Shown here in pieces: positions 45,425 through 54,638 of a stretch of DNA of 64,000 nucleotides. A program made the translations under genes and the position numbers. Source of the stretch: Halodesulfovibrio aestuarii DSM 17919 = ATCC 29578 (lineage in GTDB: Bacteria > Desulfobacterota > Desulfovibrionia > Desulfovibrionales > Desulfovibrionaceae); contig NZ_ARQF01000019.1 in assembly GCF_000384815.1 (NCBI RefSeq), forward strand, positions 124,001-188,000, in the 5' to 3' direction. The notes beneath the pieces were generated by a model. The model saw nothing but the letters and a program-made list of their open reading frames with translations. It was not told the origin of the DNA and did no database searches. Each line of letters opens with the position of its first letter. Position 1 is the stretch's first letter.

Positions 45425-48400
45425 CTAATATAACCAAACCCGCATCATAGAAATGAGCTTCTCTGTATTCACCGGCTTAGACAGGTAATCACTAGCTCCG
45501 CAATCAATACATTTGCTTCTGTCACCCTTCATAGCTTTTGCTGTAAGCGCAATAATCGGCAATTTTGCATATTCAGGGTTCTTACGAATCTCTGTCATAG
45601 CCTCATATCCGTCCATCTGAGGCATCATAATATCCATCAGCACGCAATCGATCGAGTCGAGTTCTTCCAGCTTTTCAAGACATTCAATGCCGTTTTTCGC
45701 CACGACGACATCCATATTCCTGTCTTCTAGAACACTGGAGAGCGCAAAAACGTTACGCATATCATCATCCACAATCATGACTTTCTTGCCATTCAGTACG
45801 GATTCTTTGTCATGCACCATCTTGAGCATCTGCTGTTTTTCGTACGGCAGGTTTGATTCAACACGATGCAGGAACAGTGCAGACTCGTCTAACAACCGCT
45901 CAGGAGATTTTACGCCCTTAATAATTATGCTCTCTGCATACTTACTGAGCTGCTTTTCTTCCTCATGAGATAAATCACGTCCTGTGTAAATAATAACAGG
46001 CACTCGCATAGCCGCATCGCTCATGCGTATTTTTTCAAGCAATTCAAAGCCGGACATATCTTCGAGTCCCAAATCCAGAATCATACAATCATAGTTGCCT
46101 CTGGATAACTCCTCGTATGCTTCCTTTCCGGTCGCGACGTCCGTAGTCTTTACATCTCCATTACCGATCAACTCCTTAATGCTCTGACATTGGATCTTGT
46201 CGTCCTCAACGAGCAATAAATTGCGAACCGGCTTAGATATAACGTCCTCAAGCGCACCAAAGGCTTCTTCAACATGTTCCATGGTGACCGGCTTTGCCAG
46301 ATATCCGATTGCGCCCATGCGGAGCGCATCCAAAGAATTATCATTAGCAGACATGAAGTGAACAGGAATATGCCGTAGCGCCGGATTATCCTTAAGCCGC
46401 TCCATGACCGTCCAGCCATCAATCCCCGGAAGTCCAACATCCAGAATAATTGCGCTCGGTTTATAGTAATCCGCGAAGTGCAGACCTGTTTCACCGTCTT
46501 CGGCTACAAGACACAAAAATCCGCGTTCACGTCCAAAATCACGCATGATTTTGGCAAAATTCCAATCATCTTCGATGATAAGTAAGCTACGTGAGTCAGG
46601 CGTAATCGCAATACGGTCATCCTCAACATACTCACTTTCCTTAGATGAACTACTTTTTTGCTGCACTGACGCTGACGCAGCAACCGGCGCAGAAGTTTGT
46701 GTCGGTGCAATCTCGGTATTGCGGCTTACCTGCGTCGTTGAAAAGGATTCTTTTTCAACAAAACTTTCACCGCCGGAAGCAAGCGGCAATTCTGCTCTTT
46801 CAAAGACATCAGTATTCGATGAAGTCTCCTGATAAAATTCTGGAAGAACTATGGTAAAGGTACTGCCTTTACCCTCTTCACTCTCAAGATAGATAGCTCC
46901 TTGCAGCAACCGAGCAAGTTCGCGCGAAATAGAAAGGCCAAGCCCTGTACCGCCATAGTTTCGGCTTGTACTACCATCCGCCTGCTGGAATGCTTGGAAA
47001 ATTGCAACCTGCTTGTCTTTAGCAATACCTATTCCGTCATCAGACACAGCAAAAGCAACAGCGTTACTGGCATCAATGCCTAGCTCGTTAGTCAATTCCT
47101 GCGGTGGTCTGGAGATAGTTAACGAAACAGTTCCTTCGTGGGTGAACTTCAAGGCATTGGTAAGCAAATTACGCAAAACCTGTTGCAGGCGTTGAGAGTC
47201 CGTTTCCAAAGCCTCCGGAACATCTGGCTCAACACTAACATTAAAATTAATGCCTTTATCTGCGGCTATGTCTTTGTAAAGACGGGTAATGTCTTGAATC
47301 AGACTTGAAACCCTTACTGGTTCAATAATAAGCTCAACTTTTCCTGCTTCAATTTTAGACAAGTCCAAAATTTCATTGATCAATGTCAGTAAATCAGAAC
47401 CGGAAGAATGAATTGCTTTGGCAGATTCAATCTGCTTGTTGTTGAGGTTTCCGTCTTTGTTTTGACCGAACAGTTGAGATAAAATCAAAATAGAGTTCAA
47501 CGGAGTTCGGAGTTCGTGCGACATATTCGCTAAAAATTCAGATTTGTACTTGCTCGCTACTTCCAGATCTTTAGCTTTCTGCTTTACCGCCTTCTGCGCT
47601 TTAACTAGATCAGCATTTTTTTCAGCAATAGCGGATTTCTGTTCCTCAAGAGCCTTCGTGCGTTCCTCAAGTTCTTCGTTGATAACGCGTAATTCTTCCT
47701 GCTGCGCCTGAAGTTCTGATTGCGATTCTTTCAGAACTTTCGCCTGCTCTTCCAACTCTTCGTTGGTTACTCGCAGTTCTTCCTGCTGCTGTTGCAATTT
47801 TGCTTCAGACTGAAGTAACGCATTGGTCTGCTCTTCCAATTCCTCGTTAGTTACACGCAGCTCTTCCTGCTGCTGCTGCGCTTGTTCCAACAACTCATGA
47901 ACAAGCTGACGAGACTGAGCTGCATTCATCAGAATCGCTATATTTTCAATATTCTGCTCAATAAATTTCCTATGCAATGGTGAGAATGACTCTAATGTAC
48001 CCAGTAAAAGGACACCAACAACATTTCCCTCAAACGCAACAGGCACGGCCATATATGCCGTTGAAATAACTTCACCAGCACCGTAGTTCACAGTCGGCGC
48101 TTCTTCATTAATATCTGAAAATACCAAGATTTCATTTTCAAGTGCAGTCTGGCCAACCATTCCCTCACCAAAAGCAAAACGGTTGAAATTACCTTTTCTA
48201 TCAGTGAAGGCATAACTTGCTGTCAGCACCAGCTCATCTTCTTCCAATGCGTACACTGCACCAAGTTGGGCATCCATGTGCTTGCAAAGATATGAGATAA
48301 AAGTACGGGCTAATTTCTGAGGAGAATGTTCCCCACGCATGGAATCGTCTAAACCTTCCTTACCCGATTTCAGCCAGTCTAACTCCTGAAGATTTCGCGC

Positions 48401-49594
48401 CATTCTATCAAGTGACCGGGCAAGGTCACCAAGTTCATCTTTTTGATAAACTTCTATCGTCGCATCAAGATCACCTTCAGCAATCGCCTGCGCAAACTCC
48501 ATATCTGCAATGATCGGACGGGTAATCGTACGGGAAAAGAAGACTGCAAGCAGCCCTACCAACATCAATAATACCCCGGAGACTATCGCCAGCAACTTGT
48601 ATGTCTGACGAATAGGAGCGGTTACTTCATATTTATTGATCTTAGAAATGAGAAACCAACGAACACCAGCGACATTCAGTTCGTTGTAAACAACAAGAAC
48701 TTCGTTTCCGGCGCTGTCGGTGTACAATCTATGCCCACCGGACTCACCTGCTGACACCGCATCTTTCCAATAAGCCAATGGTTTTTCGAGAGAATACCCT
48801 ACGACATATTCACCATTCCCCATCGTACGAAGATTGCTACGGAACTCATATCTATTCTGCGCTAAATTAACGCCCAGCAAGTATGACTCGCCCGACTCGC
48901 CCATACCCTGACGAGAATCGACAACATATGTGATAAGTTGAGGTGTTAACTGGAAAACAAGCACACCAATAATTTTTTCAAATTCATTTCTGATAGGTTC
49001 AGCAATAAAAGCCGCCTCAGTGCCCCCACTTGGAGAGTATGTAGAAAAATCAACAAACGTTGTTTTTCCAGAAAAAACAGCTCGCCTCCATGCATTAGCA
49101 AGACTGCTATTTCTATACTGACCTGATTTTAAATTTGTTCCCAGCTCTTCTTCATTAGCGGTTGAAAAAAGCACGTTACCATCATCAGCATCAATAAGCA
49201 GCATGTCGTGATACCCATACGCATCAACATACCTCTTTAATGGCGCGATATAACTATGAAATTTTTCTTGATATTGAAGAGAATGCACATCGGCAAGAAG
49301 GGAACGCTCTTTTTGTAATTCCGACCGGTGTCTGTTCAGAAGCACCATCATTTCCTGAACTCGTTCAGAATCTGCTAAAATACGAATTCTAGAAAAGCTT
49401 GTGGTGAAAAAATCTTCTATTTGCCCCTTGCGAATAGACTGTACTGTCAGCAGTTGATTATATGATTTTTCCATCAACTCATCCGTTGCCAGTTTACTTC
49501 CGACAATACTCACAATAAGCAACGGAACAGCACCAACAAAAACAAGCAAAAACACAAGTTTAGACTTGATGCGGATATCTGAAAGACGAACCAT
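45425..49594 (-). CDS. Giant hybrid sensor histidine kinase with three receiver domains
   Basis: 1389 residues. Order: membrane helix (about 10-32), dCache-like periplasmic sensor, second helix (about 335-355), HAMP, GAF, long coiled coil with three near-copies of a QQEELRVTNEELEEQ repeat, HisKA with SHELRTPLNS, HATPase (NALKFTHEGTV, GGTGLGLSIS), a Ser-rich linker, then REC1 (AIILDVGLPG), REC2 (CMILDLGLED) and REC3 (CVLMDIMMPQMDGY). Start is ATG 49594; a longer frame reaches 49633. Followed by CheR, CheB and a REC-GGDEF output protein. Confidence 0.94.
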   Translation of the reverse strand: MVRLSDIRIKSKLVFLLVFVGAVPLLIVSIVGSKLATDELMEKSYNQLLTVQSIRKGQIEDFFTTSFSRIRILADSERVQEMMVLLNRHRSELQKERSLLADVHSLQYQEKFHSYIAPLKRYVDAYGYHDMLLIDADDGNVLFSTANEEELGTNLKSGQYRNSSLANAWRRAVFSGKTTFVDFSTYSPSGGTEAAFIAEPIRNEFEKIIGVLVFQLTPQLITYVVDSRQGMGESGESYLLGVNLAQNRYEFRSNLRTMGNGEYVVGYSLEKPLAYWKDAVSAGESGGHRLYTDSAGNEVLVVYNELNVAGVRWFLISKINKYEVTAPIRQTYKLLAIVSGVLLMLVGLLAVFFSRTITRPIIADMEFAQAIAEGDLDATIEVYQKDELGDLARSLDRMARNLQELDWLKSGKEGLDDSMRGEHSPQKLARTFISYLCKHMDAQLGAVYALEEDELVLTASYAFTDRKGNFNRFAFGEGMVGQTALENEILVFSDINEEAPTVNYGAGEVISTAYMAVPVAFEGNVVGVLLLGTLESFSPLHRKFIEQNIENIAILMNAAQSRQLVHELLEQAQQQQEELRVTNEELEEQTNALLQSEAKLQQQQEELRVTNEELEEQAKVLKESQSELQAQQEELRVINEELEERTKALEEQKSAIAEKNADLVKAQKAVKQKAKDLEVASKYKSEFLANMSHELRTPLNSILILSQLFGQNKDGNLNNKQIESAKAIHSSGSDLLTLINEILDLSKIEAGKVELIIEPVRVSSLIQDITRLYKDIAADKGINFNVSVEPDVPEALETDSQRLQQVLRNLLTNALKFTHEGTVSLTISRPPQELTNELGIDASNAVAFAVSDDGIGIAKDKQVAIFQAFQQADGSTSRNYGGTGLGLSISRELARLLQGAIYLESEEGKGSTFTIVLPEFYQETSSNTDVFERAELPLASGGESFVEKESFSTTQVSRNTEIAPTQTSAPVAASASVQQKSSSSKESEYVEDDRIAITPDSRSLLIIEDDWNFAKIMRDFGRERGFLCLVAEDGETGLHFADYYKPSAIILDVGLPGIDGWTVMERLKDNPALRHIPVHFMSANDNSLDALRMGAIGYLAKPVTMEHVEEAFGALEDVISKPVRNLLLVEDDKIQCQSIKELIGNGDVKTTDVATGKEAYEELSRGNYDCMILDLGLEDMSGFELLEKIRMSDAAMRVPVIIYTGRDLSHEEEKQLSKYAESIIIKGVKSPERLLDESALFLHRVESNLPYEKQQMLKMVHDKESVLNGKKVMIVDDDMRNVFALSSVLEDRNMDVVVAKNGIECLEKLEELDSIDCVLMDIMMPQMDGYEAMTEIRKNPEYAKLPIIALTAKAMKGDRSKCIDCGASDYLSKPVNTEKLISMMRVWLY
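47655..47890 (-). repeat. Tandem coding repeat, about 84-base period
   Basis: Three copies of a segment encoding (Q)QEELRV-NEELEE recur every 84 bases (28 residues) inside the kinase coiled coil. A period of 28 fits four heptads, so copy number could change without breaking the helix. Confidence 0.75.
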
Positions 49595-50051
49595 CTGAGC
49601 CCCCCCGAGCGTACATAAACACCTGCGCATCATTCATTAAAAATGAATTACTCTTTTCCATGGCAGGTGTAGATAGATAATTTTTAGAACTGGGACTATG
49701 TTCCAACTTAAACAGAAAATCAATATTATTAACTCAAAACATTGTTGTTTATGACTAAAAAGCATTGTCTATACGATGTTTTTAACCAAAACTTCGTTAG
49801 AAAAAGACATTCAGAACATTTATGTCCCTAACTATGAATTCAAAATGCGTCTTTTGAATTCAAAAATATTAATATGTAGTCACAAAAGGTTATCAAAAAA
49901 ACAAGAGTACAAAATCCTTTTGTATAAATATAATCACATCAGGTTATAATAATTCTGAACATTGATACAAAAATAAAAATAAAAAATGTGTAAAAAAACA
50001 TCACCTATTTCTTTAGATAAAAATTACTACTGATGTACGCAGGATTTATTT
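49595..50051 (-). other. AT-rich intergenic region
   Basis: 457 bases between the kinase and TunR-like genes, both on the minus strand. No coding frame. It should carry the kinase promoter. I see no palindrome of note. Confidence 0.4.
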
Positions 50052-51104
50052 CTAGTATAGAGAGTTAATAACAACTGAAAGTTCTTTAAAATAAACATCA
50101 ACTAAGCTTCCTGAATCAATTTTTAATGATTCAACAACATTTTTAGAAACGAGCGAACAAATCTTTATGCCATCTTCCAAATGGCCCGTAATCTCTGACA
50201 TGACCTCTGTAGATGTAATATGCTCTATACTACACTTAAATTTATTCCTGCACCTCTGGCTGCTATTAAAACACGGTTTTTTAATATCAATATAAGGGGC
50301 TTTAATAGTCGCTACAACGGGAGTCCCGATACAAAGTTTAAGTGTACGCAAGCTCTCTACAGTAATCAGAGCAAATACAGATAGTCCCGAGTCTGTTACA
50401 ACCTCAACCTCTGCCATGATGCCATCAACAGCTACGTGCGCAACATGCCCCATAAATGAATTACGGGCGCTTGTCCTCCGTTGCATCTCACTATGTGCCT
50501 TACGGACTATCGATGTAACATCCTCATTGGTATAATTTCTAAAACTTGCCATCACATCAGCAGACAGATGCCCCAGCACCTTACTGACCACCAGCAACGG
50601 CACACCCCCCCTCACCATCTCCAGAGCCCGGCTGTACCGCAACACTCTAGGCGTTGCTAATTCTTTAGGGAGTCCGCAATCCATTGCACGTGCGTAGAAA
50701 ATTCTTCTCACGTAGCCGGGATCCATATGGAAAAAGTGCCCACGAAGACTGACCCCCATTGAACTCTCTAACACATCCTGTATCGCATCGTTTGCAAAGC
50801 TTTCCAGCGGAACGTCACGTTGCGCTTCCCCCTGCCCTAAGCAAACTATCTTGCGTGAAAAATCAAAAGCTATCCTGTCATCCAAAGCCAACACTTCTCC
50901 AAGGCGCGCCCCCGTAAAACGCAGGAGTAAATACAATGCACGCATCCGCTGGCGGGAACGAACATATTCCTGTCTGTCCGTTGCCGCAGACCATGCATCA
51001 AAAGAATGAAGAAATAGCTCCAACTGTTCCGGCTCAAGATATCGCAATGAATCAGAAACAGTAAAAATCGTATGTGGGGACAGAGATCCAGCATTTTCAG
51101 ACAT
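50052..51104 (-). CDS. tunR: TunR-like tungstate-responsive regulator (recombinase-type DNA-binding + TOBE-like domains)
   Basis: 350 residues from ATG 51104 (GGAG upstream). Residues about 30-205 resemble a tyrosine recombinase (FTGARLGEVLALDD, then VLGHLSADVMASFRNYT). Where XerD has HxLRH it has TPRVLRYS, so the catalytic set is incomplete and DNA binding without strand exchange is likely. The C-terminal 120 residues hold two TOBE-like oxyanion domains. This architecture is known from TunR of Desulfovibrio. It is divergent from the modABC genes, its expected targets. Confidence 0.82.
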   Translation of the reverse strand: MSENAGSLSPHTIFTVSDSLRYLEPEQLELFLHSFDAWSAATDRQEYVRSRQRMRALYLLLRFTGARLGEVLALDDRIAFDFSRKIVCLGQGEAQRDVPLESFANDAIQDVLESSMGVSLRGHFFHMDPGYVRRIFYARAMDCGLPKELATPRVLRYSRALEMVRGGVPLLVVSKVLGHLSADVMASFRNYTNEDVTSIVRKAHSEMQRRTSARNSFMGHVAHVAVDGIMAEVEVVTDSGLSVFALITVESLRTLKLCIGTPVVATIKAPYIDIKKPCFNSSQRCRNKFKCSIEHITSTEVMSEITGHLEDGIKICSLVSKNVVESLKIDSGSLVDVYFKELSVVINSLY

Positions 51105-51120
51105 GGTAACTCCACTGAAA

Positions 51121-51146
51121 GTCACGGTTTCTATTTTTTTCGTGAC
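51121..51146. promoter_or_regulatory. Inverted repeat GTCACG-N14-CGTGAC in the tunR/modA region
   Basis: Perfect six-base arms 14 bases apart in the 140-base divergent region. Possible TunR site; recombinase-type proteins bind spaced inverted half-sites. Confidence 0.4.
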
Positions 51147-51244
51147 GTACTTGTTCTAAAAAAGCAATCTTCATAGAAGCAATTACAAAAGTAAAGTCAT
51201 GAAATTTTCTATGGTTACTAATTCTATATCTGTGGAGACTTCGA

Positions 51245-51979
51245 ATGAAACTACTGCTTACACTTATGATGGTCCTCTGTGTCTCGCTTCCTGCGCATGC
51301 TCAGGCAGCCGATCTTGTCATTGCTCAGGCGGCAAATTTTATGCCTGCGATGAAAGAGATAATCCCTGCTTTTGAAAAAGAAACCGGGCTCAAAGTACAG
51401 GCAACGTATACCTCAACAGGCAAACTATACGGACAAATTATCAACGGTGCTCCCTTTGATCTGTTTCTTGCCGCGGACACTCGACGTCCGGAAAAATTAT
51501 TCACAGATGATCTTGCCATGGAGCCGTTCATCTATGCTAAAGGCCGTATTGTACTCTGGACCCTCAACAAAAAACTATGTGCAACGCCATGGAAAGAGGC
51601 CATCCAATCTCCTGCCGTTACCCATGTTGCCATTGCTAACACGGAAACAGCCCCATACGGCACTGTAGCGAAAATTGCTTTAGAAAACGAACAGCTCTGG
51701 ACAACTATCCAGCCTAAACTTGCCATCGGACAGTCAATATCTCAAGTGTTCCAGTATGTGGCTACTGGCTCAGCAGACGCAGGTTTTTGTGCATATTCAT
51801 ATATGTTCACCCCTGAGGGAAAAAATGGCTGCTTTGTACAAGTAAAAGAAGCACCGAAAGTTATCCAAAAAGCATGCATTCTCAAAAGTTCAGAGAATAA
51901 ACAGGCTGCTCAGAAATTTGTTACATTCCTTAGTTCTTCAACAGTAACAGCCATCAAAAACAAATACGGGTACGAATAA
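51245..51979 (+). CDS. modA: Molybdate/tungstate ABC transporter substrate-binding protein
   Basis: 244 residues. Signal peptide to AQAA; mature start ADLVIAQAANFMPAMKEI, then TYTSTGKLYGQIINGAPFDL and NTETAPYGTVAKIALE, typical ModA oxyanion-site segments. Followed by ModB three bases on. Molybdate versus tungstate cannot be told apart here; the next-door TunR suggests tungstate may matter. Confidence 0.95.
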   Translation: MKLLLTLMMVLCVSLPAHAQAADLVIAQAANFMPAMKEIIPAFEKETGLKVQATYTSTGKLYGQIINGAPFDLFLAADTRRPEKLFTDDLAMEPFIYAKGRIVLWTLNKKLCATPWKEAIQSPAVTHVAIANTETAPYGTVAKIALENEQLWTTIQPKLAIGQSISQVFQYVATGSADAGFCAYSYMFTPEGKNGCFVQVKEAPKVIQKACILKSSENKQAAQKFVTFLSSSTVTAIKNKYGYE

Positions 51980-51982
51980 ACA

Positions 51983-52642
51983 ATGACGCTAGAGCCCCTA
52001 CTCCTCTCAGCTAAACTAGCGTTTTGTACTATGGTGCTCATTCCGTTACTGGCCTTTCCTCCTGCATATTTTTTAGCATTTGGAAAATGCAGAGGGAAAA
52101 GCATACTGGATGCTCTCATAACATTGCCCATGGTTATCCCCCCCACAGTTCTCGGTTTCGGGTTGCTTATTCTCATGACACCCACCGGAGCTGTGGGCTC
52201 AACATGGAAGAGCCTGACAGGCGACAGGCTCATCTTCAGCTTTGCGGGCATTTTGTTTGCGTCTCTTGTTTTTAACCTGCCCTTTGCCGTACAGCCGCTT
52301 AGGGCCTCTTTCGAGAAACTGGACAAACGCTTGCTGGAAAGCGCAGCGGTGTTAGGACTGTCTCCATTTCAAACATTTTACCGTGTCGTACTCCCAAACT
52401 GTGTAAGCGGCATTGTGGCAAGTTCCATTTTAGTGTTCGCCCACAGTCTTGGGGAGTTCGGCGTTATTCTCATGGTGGGTGGCAGCATTCCCGGTCGTAC
52501 TCAGGTTGCGTCCATTGCAATTTTTGAAGCAGTTGAAGCACTACGTTATGACGACGCCATCTACATGTCTGCAGCCCTCGTGCCTGTGTGTTTCGTTTTT
52601 CTCATAGTCATCAATGCAGTCAACGGGAGGCAGCAGTCATGA
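51983..52642 (+). CDS. modB: Molybdate ABC transporter permease
   Basis: 219 residues, about five membrane segments. LPMVIPPTVLGFGLL and the ATPase-contacting loop (HSLGEFGVILMVGGSIPGRT) are characteristic. Overlaps modC by four bases. Confidence 0.95.
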   Translation: MTLEPLLLSAKLAFCTMVLIPLLAFPPAYFLAFGKCRGKSILDALITLPMVIPPTVLGFGLLILMTPTGAVGSTWKSLTGDRLIFSFAGILFASLVFNLPFAVQPLRASFEKLDKRLLESAAVLGLSPFQTFYRVVLPNCVSGIVASSILVFAHSLGEFGVILMVGGSIPGRTQVASIAIFEAVEALRYDDAIYMSAALVPVCFVFLIVINAVNGRQQS

Positions 52643-53403
52643 CGCTTTCACTTTCCGTGTCCAAACAACTTGAGAATATTACCGTACAGCTTGAGACTAG
52701 TTGTCCGTCTAATACGCTTACAGCTATTGTCGGCCCATCCGGTTCAGGGAAAACGACTCTTATCCGCATGCTTGCCGGACTTGAAACTCCGGACAGCGGC
52801 ACCATAACCTGTAACGACGCTGTTTGGTTTTCCAGCACAAACGGTGTGACCGTTCCCCCGCAATCTCGACGTGTAGGACTTGTTTTTCAGGATTACACCC
52901 TTTTCCCGCATCTTACGGTTGAAAAGAATATTCTTTTTGCCGCAGTAACGCCGAAGACTGTACCTGATTTATTGCAGACATTCGGCATTGAGCACATAAA
53001 ACACAAAAAACCGCACTCCATTTCCGGTGGAGAGCGGCAGCGGGCAGCGTTCTGTCAGGCGTTGGCACGGGAACCTGTTGCACTATTATTAGATGAGCCG
53101 TTTTCTGCTCTTGACGTAACGACACGGCGGAAACTTCAACACCTGCTGTTAGAAATCAAAACACGACTTCCTATTCCCATTATTCATGTGACACATGATT
53201 TGGAAGAAGCTACAATGCTTGGCGATACAATCATTGCGATGGAACAGGGAAAAGTCTCACCAAACTGGTTGAATACACAATTGCTTGCGGCGCACCATGC
53301 CGCACAGGCACCCCTCCCATACGAACAATGCCATACCTGTAGCGTCAACACCCTAAATTTGAACACGATTTCAAACGAGAAACAAAATGCAAGCACTAGA
53401 TAG
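52639..53403 (+). CDS. modC: Molybdate ABC transporter ATP-binding protein
   Basis: 254 residues from ATG 52639 (GGGAGG upstream). Walker A GPSGSGKTT, signature SISGGERQRAAFCQAL, Walker B ALLLDEPFSALDV. It lacks the about 100-residue C-terminal MOP domain of E. coli ModC. A His/Cys-bearing tail replaces it. Overlaps the next gene by 17 bases. Confidence 0.94.
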   Translation: MTLSLSVSKQLENITVQLETSCPSNTLTAIVGPSGSGKTTLIRMLAGLETPDSGTITCNDAVWFSSTNGVTVPPQSRRVGLVFQDYTLFPHLTVEKNILFAAVTPKTVPDLLQTFGIEHIKHKKPHSISGGERQRAAFCQALAREPVALLLDEPFSALDVTTRRKLQHLLLEIKTRLPIPIIHVTHDLEEATMLGDTIIAMEQGKVSPNWLNTQLLAAHHAAQAPLPYEQCHTCSVNTLNLNTISNEKQNASTR

Positions 53404-54109
53404 CATCCGCACTCAAGTCATTTCCCACTGGAAGGAACTGAATATTCTTCAGGAAAAAATTATTGTCTCCGCCAAGCCTCTTACACCAGAAGAAGCTATC
53501 GGCACCCCAGATGATACGGACTATCCTATCCAGCAAGGCAAAGAATATTTAATGGAAGCTACATTCAACGGTCATAAAGGTCAGGCGTTCACTGGCAACC
53601 GTGGCACTTTTTCAGGAACACTTGCAGATGTTGCCGCCCTTCCACTTACCAACGACCTTAACCGCGCCGTTTTTATCGCCACTCTCAATGCTGTAGGCAG
53701 TGCGTATGACAACACAACCAATACGATTCATTGCAAAGACAATGAACCCAAGCAGTGCGCACAACAACTTCGTGAATTTATCCAGCAGAAATACGGTAAA
53801 TGTCGCATCACCATTATCGGCTTTCAACCCGCAATGGCTGAAGCACTTCAGGCGGGATTTGAGGTTCGCCTTATCGACCTTGACCCTAAAAATATCGGGC
53901 AGGTAAAACGGGGCGTACTTATTGAAGGAAAAGAAAAAACAGACGATGCCGTTCAATGGGCAGACCTTCTGTTAGTAACAGGCACCACCCTTGCGAACAA
54001 TTCTATTGACCTTTTTCTCACTGAAAAGCCGGTTATCTTTTATGGAACCACCATCGCCGGTGCGGCACCATACATGAACTGGGAACGCTTCTGCCCTATG
54101 AGCAAATAA
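53387..54109 (+). CDS. DUF364-like putative metal-chelation protein
   Basis: 240 residues. The N-terminal part resembles DUF4213 (YLMEATFNGHKGQAFTG) and the C-terminal part the Rossmann-like DUF364 (KCRITIIGFQPAMAEAL, LLVTGTTLANNSIDLFL, FYGTTIAGAAPYMNWERFCP). Such proteins occur next to Mo/W uptake genes; the function is not established. Its start overlaps modC. Confidence 0.82.
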   Translation: MQALDSIRTQVISHWKELNILQEKIIVSAKPLTPEEAIGTPDDTDYPIQQGKEYLMEATFNGHKGQAFTGNRGTFSGTLADVAALPLTNDLNRAVFIATLNAVGSAYDNTTNTIHCKDNEPKQCAQQLREFIQQKYGKCRITIIGFQPAMAEALQAGFEVRLIDLDPKNIGQVKRGVLIEGKEKTDDAVQWADLLLVTGTTLANNSIDLFLTEKPVIFYGTTIAGAAPYMNWERFCPMSK

Positions 54110-54112
54110 CAA

Positions 54113-54454
54113 CTACCGAACCCACCCAAAACAACTCTTCAATATACCCTGTGCCGCCTTATCCATTTTCTTTTCCGCTTCCCTATAGGATGAAATAAAC
54201 CGTCTTCCAGTCTCTGTAAGGCGGTATCCTTTTTTGTTCCCTCCAACTTTTGTTACTAAATCTTCCCCTATACTTTGCTCCAATTTTTTTAAGCGCCCCC
54301 AAGCCCGTCTATATGACATACCTAATTCTTTCGACGCTCCTGAAAGAGAACCCAACGCATCAATTTTTTCAAGTAGCACAGCACCACCAGTGCCAAAGAG
54401 CATTTCACCATCTTTCTCCAACCAAAATTTGTACCTCACCTCATTCCCTTGCAT
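54113..54454 (-). CDS. ModE-like molybdate-type repressor, DNA-binding domain only
   Basis: 113 residues from ATG 54454 (CGGAGG nine bases upstream). LysR-type winged helix as in the N-terminus of ModE (LLEKIDALGSLSGASKELGM, SYRRAWGRLKKLE, GYRLTETGRRFI). The C-terminal TOBE oxyanion domains of ModE are absent. It is convergent with the DUF364 gene and divergent from the MoeA-like gene, with an inverted repeat between. Confidence 0.9.
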   Translation of the reverse strand: MQGNEVRYKFWLEKDGEMLFGTGGAVLLEKIDALGSLSGASKELGMSYRRAWGRLKKLEQSIGEDLVTKVGGNKKGYRLTETGRRFISSYREAEKKMDKAAQGILKSCFGWVR

Positions 54455-54551
54455 ATGCACATTCCTCCGTACTTTTATCGCTTCTTGTATTTTTTTATTA
54501 AGCAAATCAAGCCGTACACTATTTTTTTTTAAATAAAAAAGGTTTGACTTA

Positions 54552-54571
54552 TTATGTCGCCATAGACATAA
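54552..54571. promoter_or_regulatory. Inverted repeat TTATGTC-N6-GACATAA, probable Mo/W operator
   Basis: Perfect seven-base arms with a six-base spacer, between the divergent ModE-like and MoeA-like genes. Placement suggests it controls both, most simply by the ModE-like protein. Confidence 0.55.
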
Positions 54572-54638
54572 GAAAAACACAGGTAATCACTCATTCACTA
54601 CTTTTTTCTTCAACCTGAATCGCAAAAAAGAGATTACA

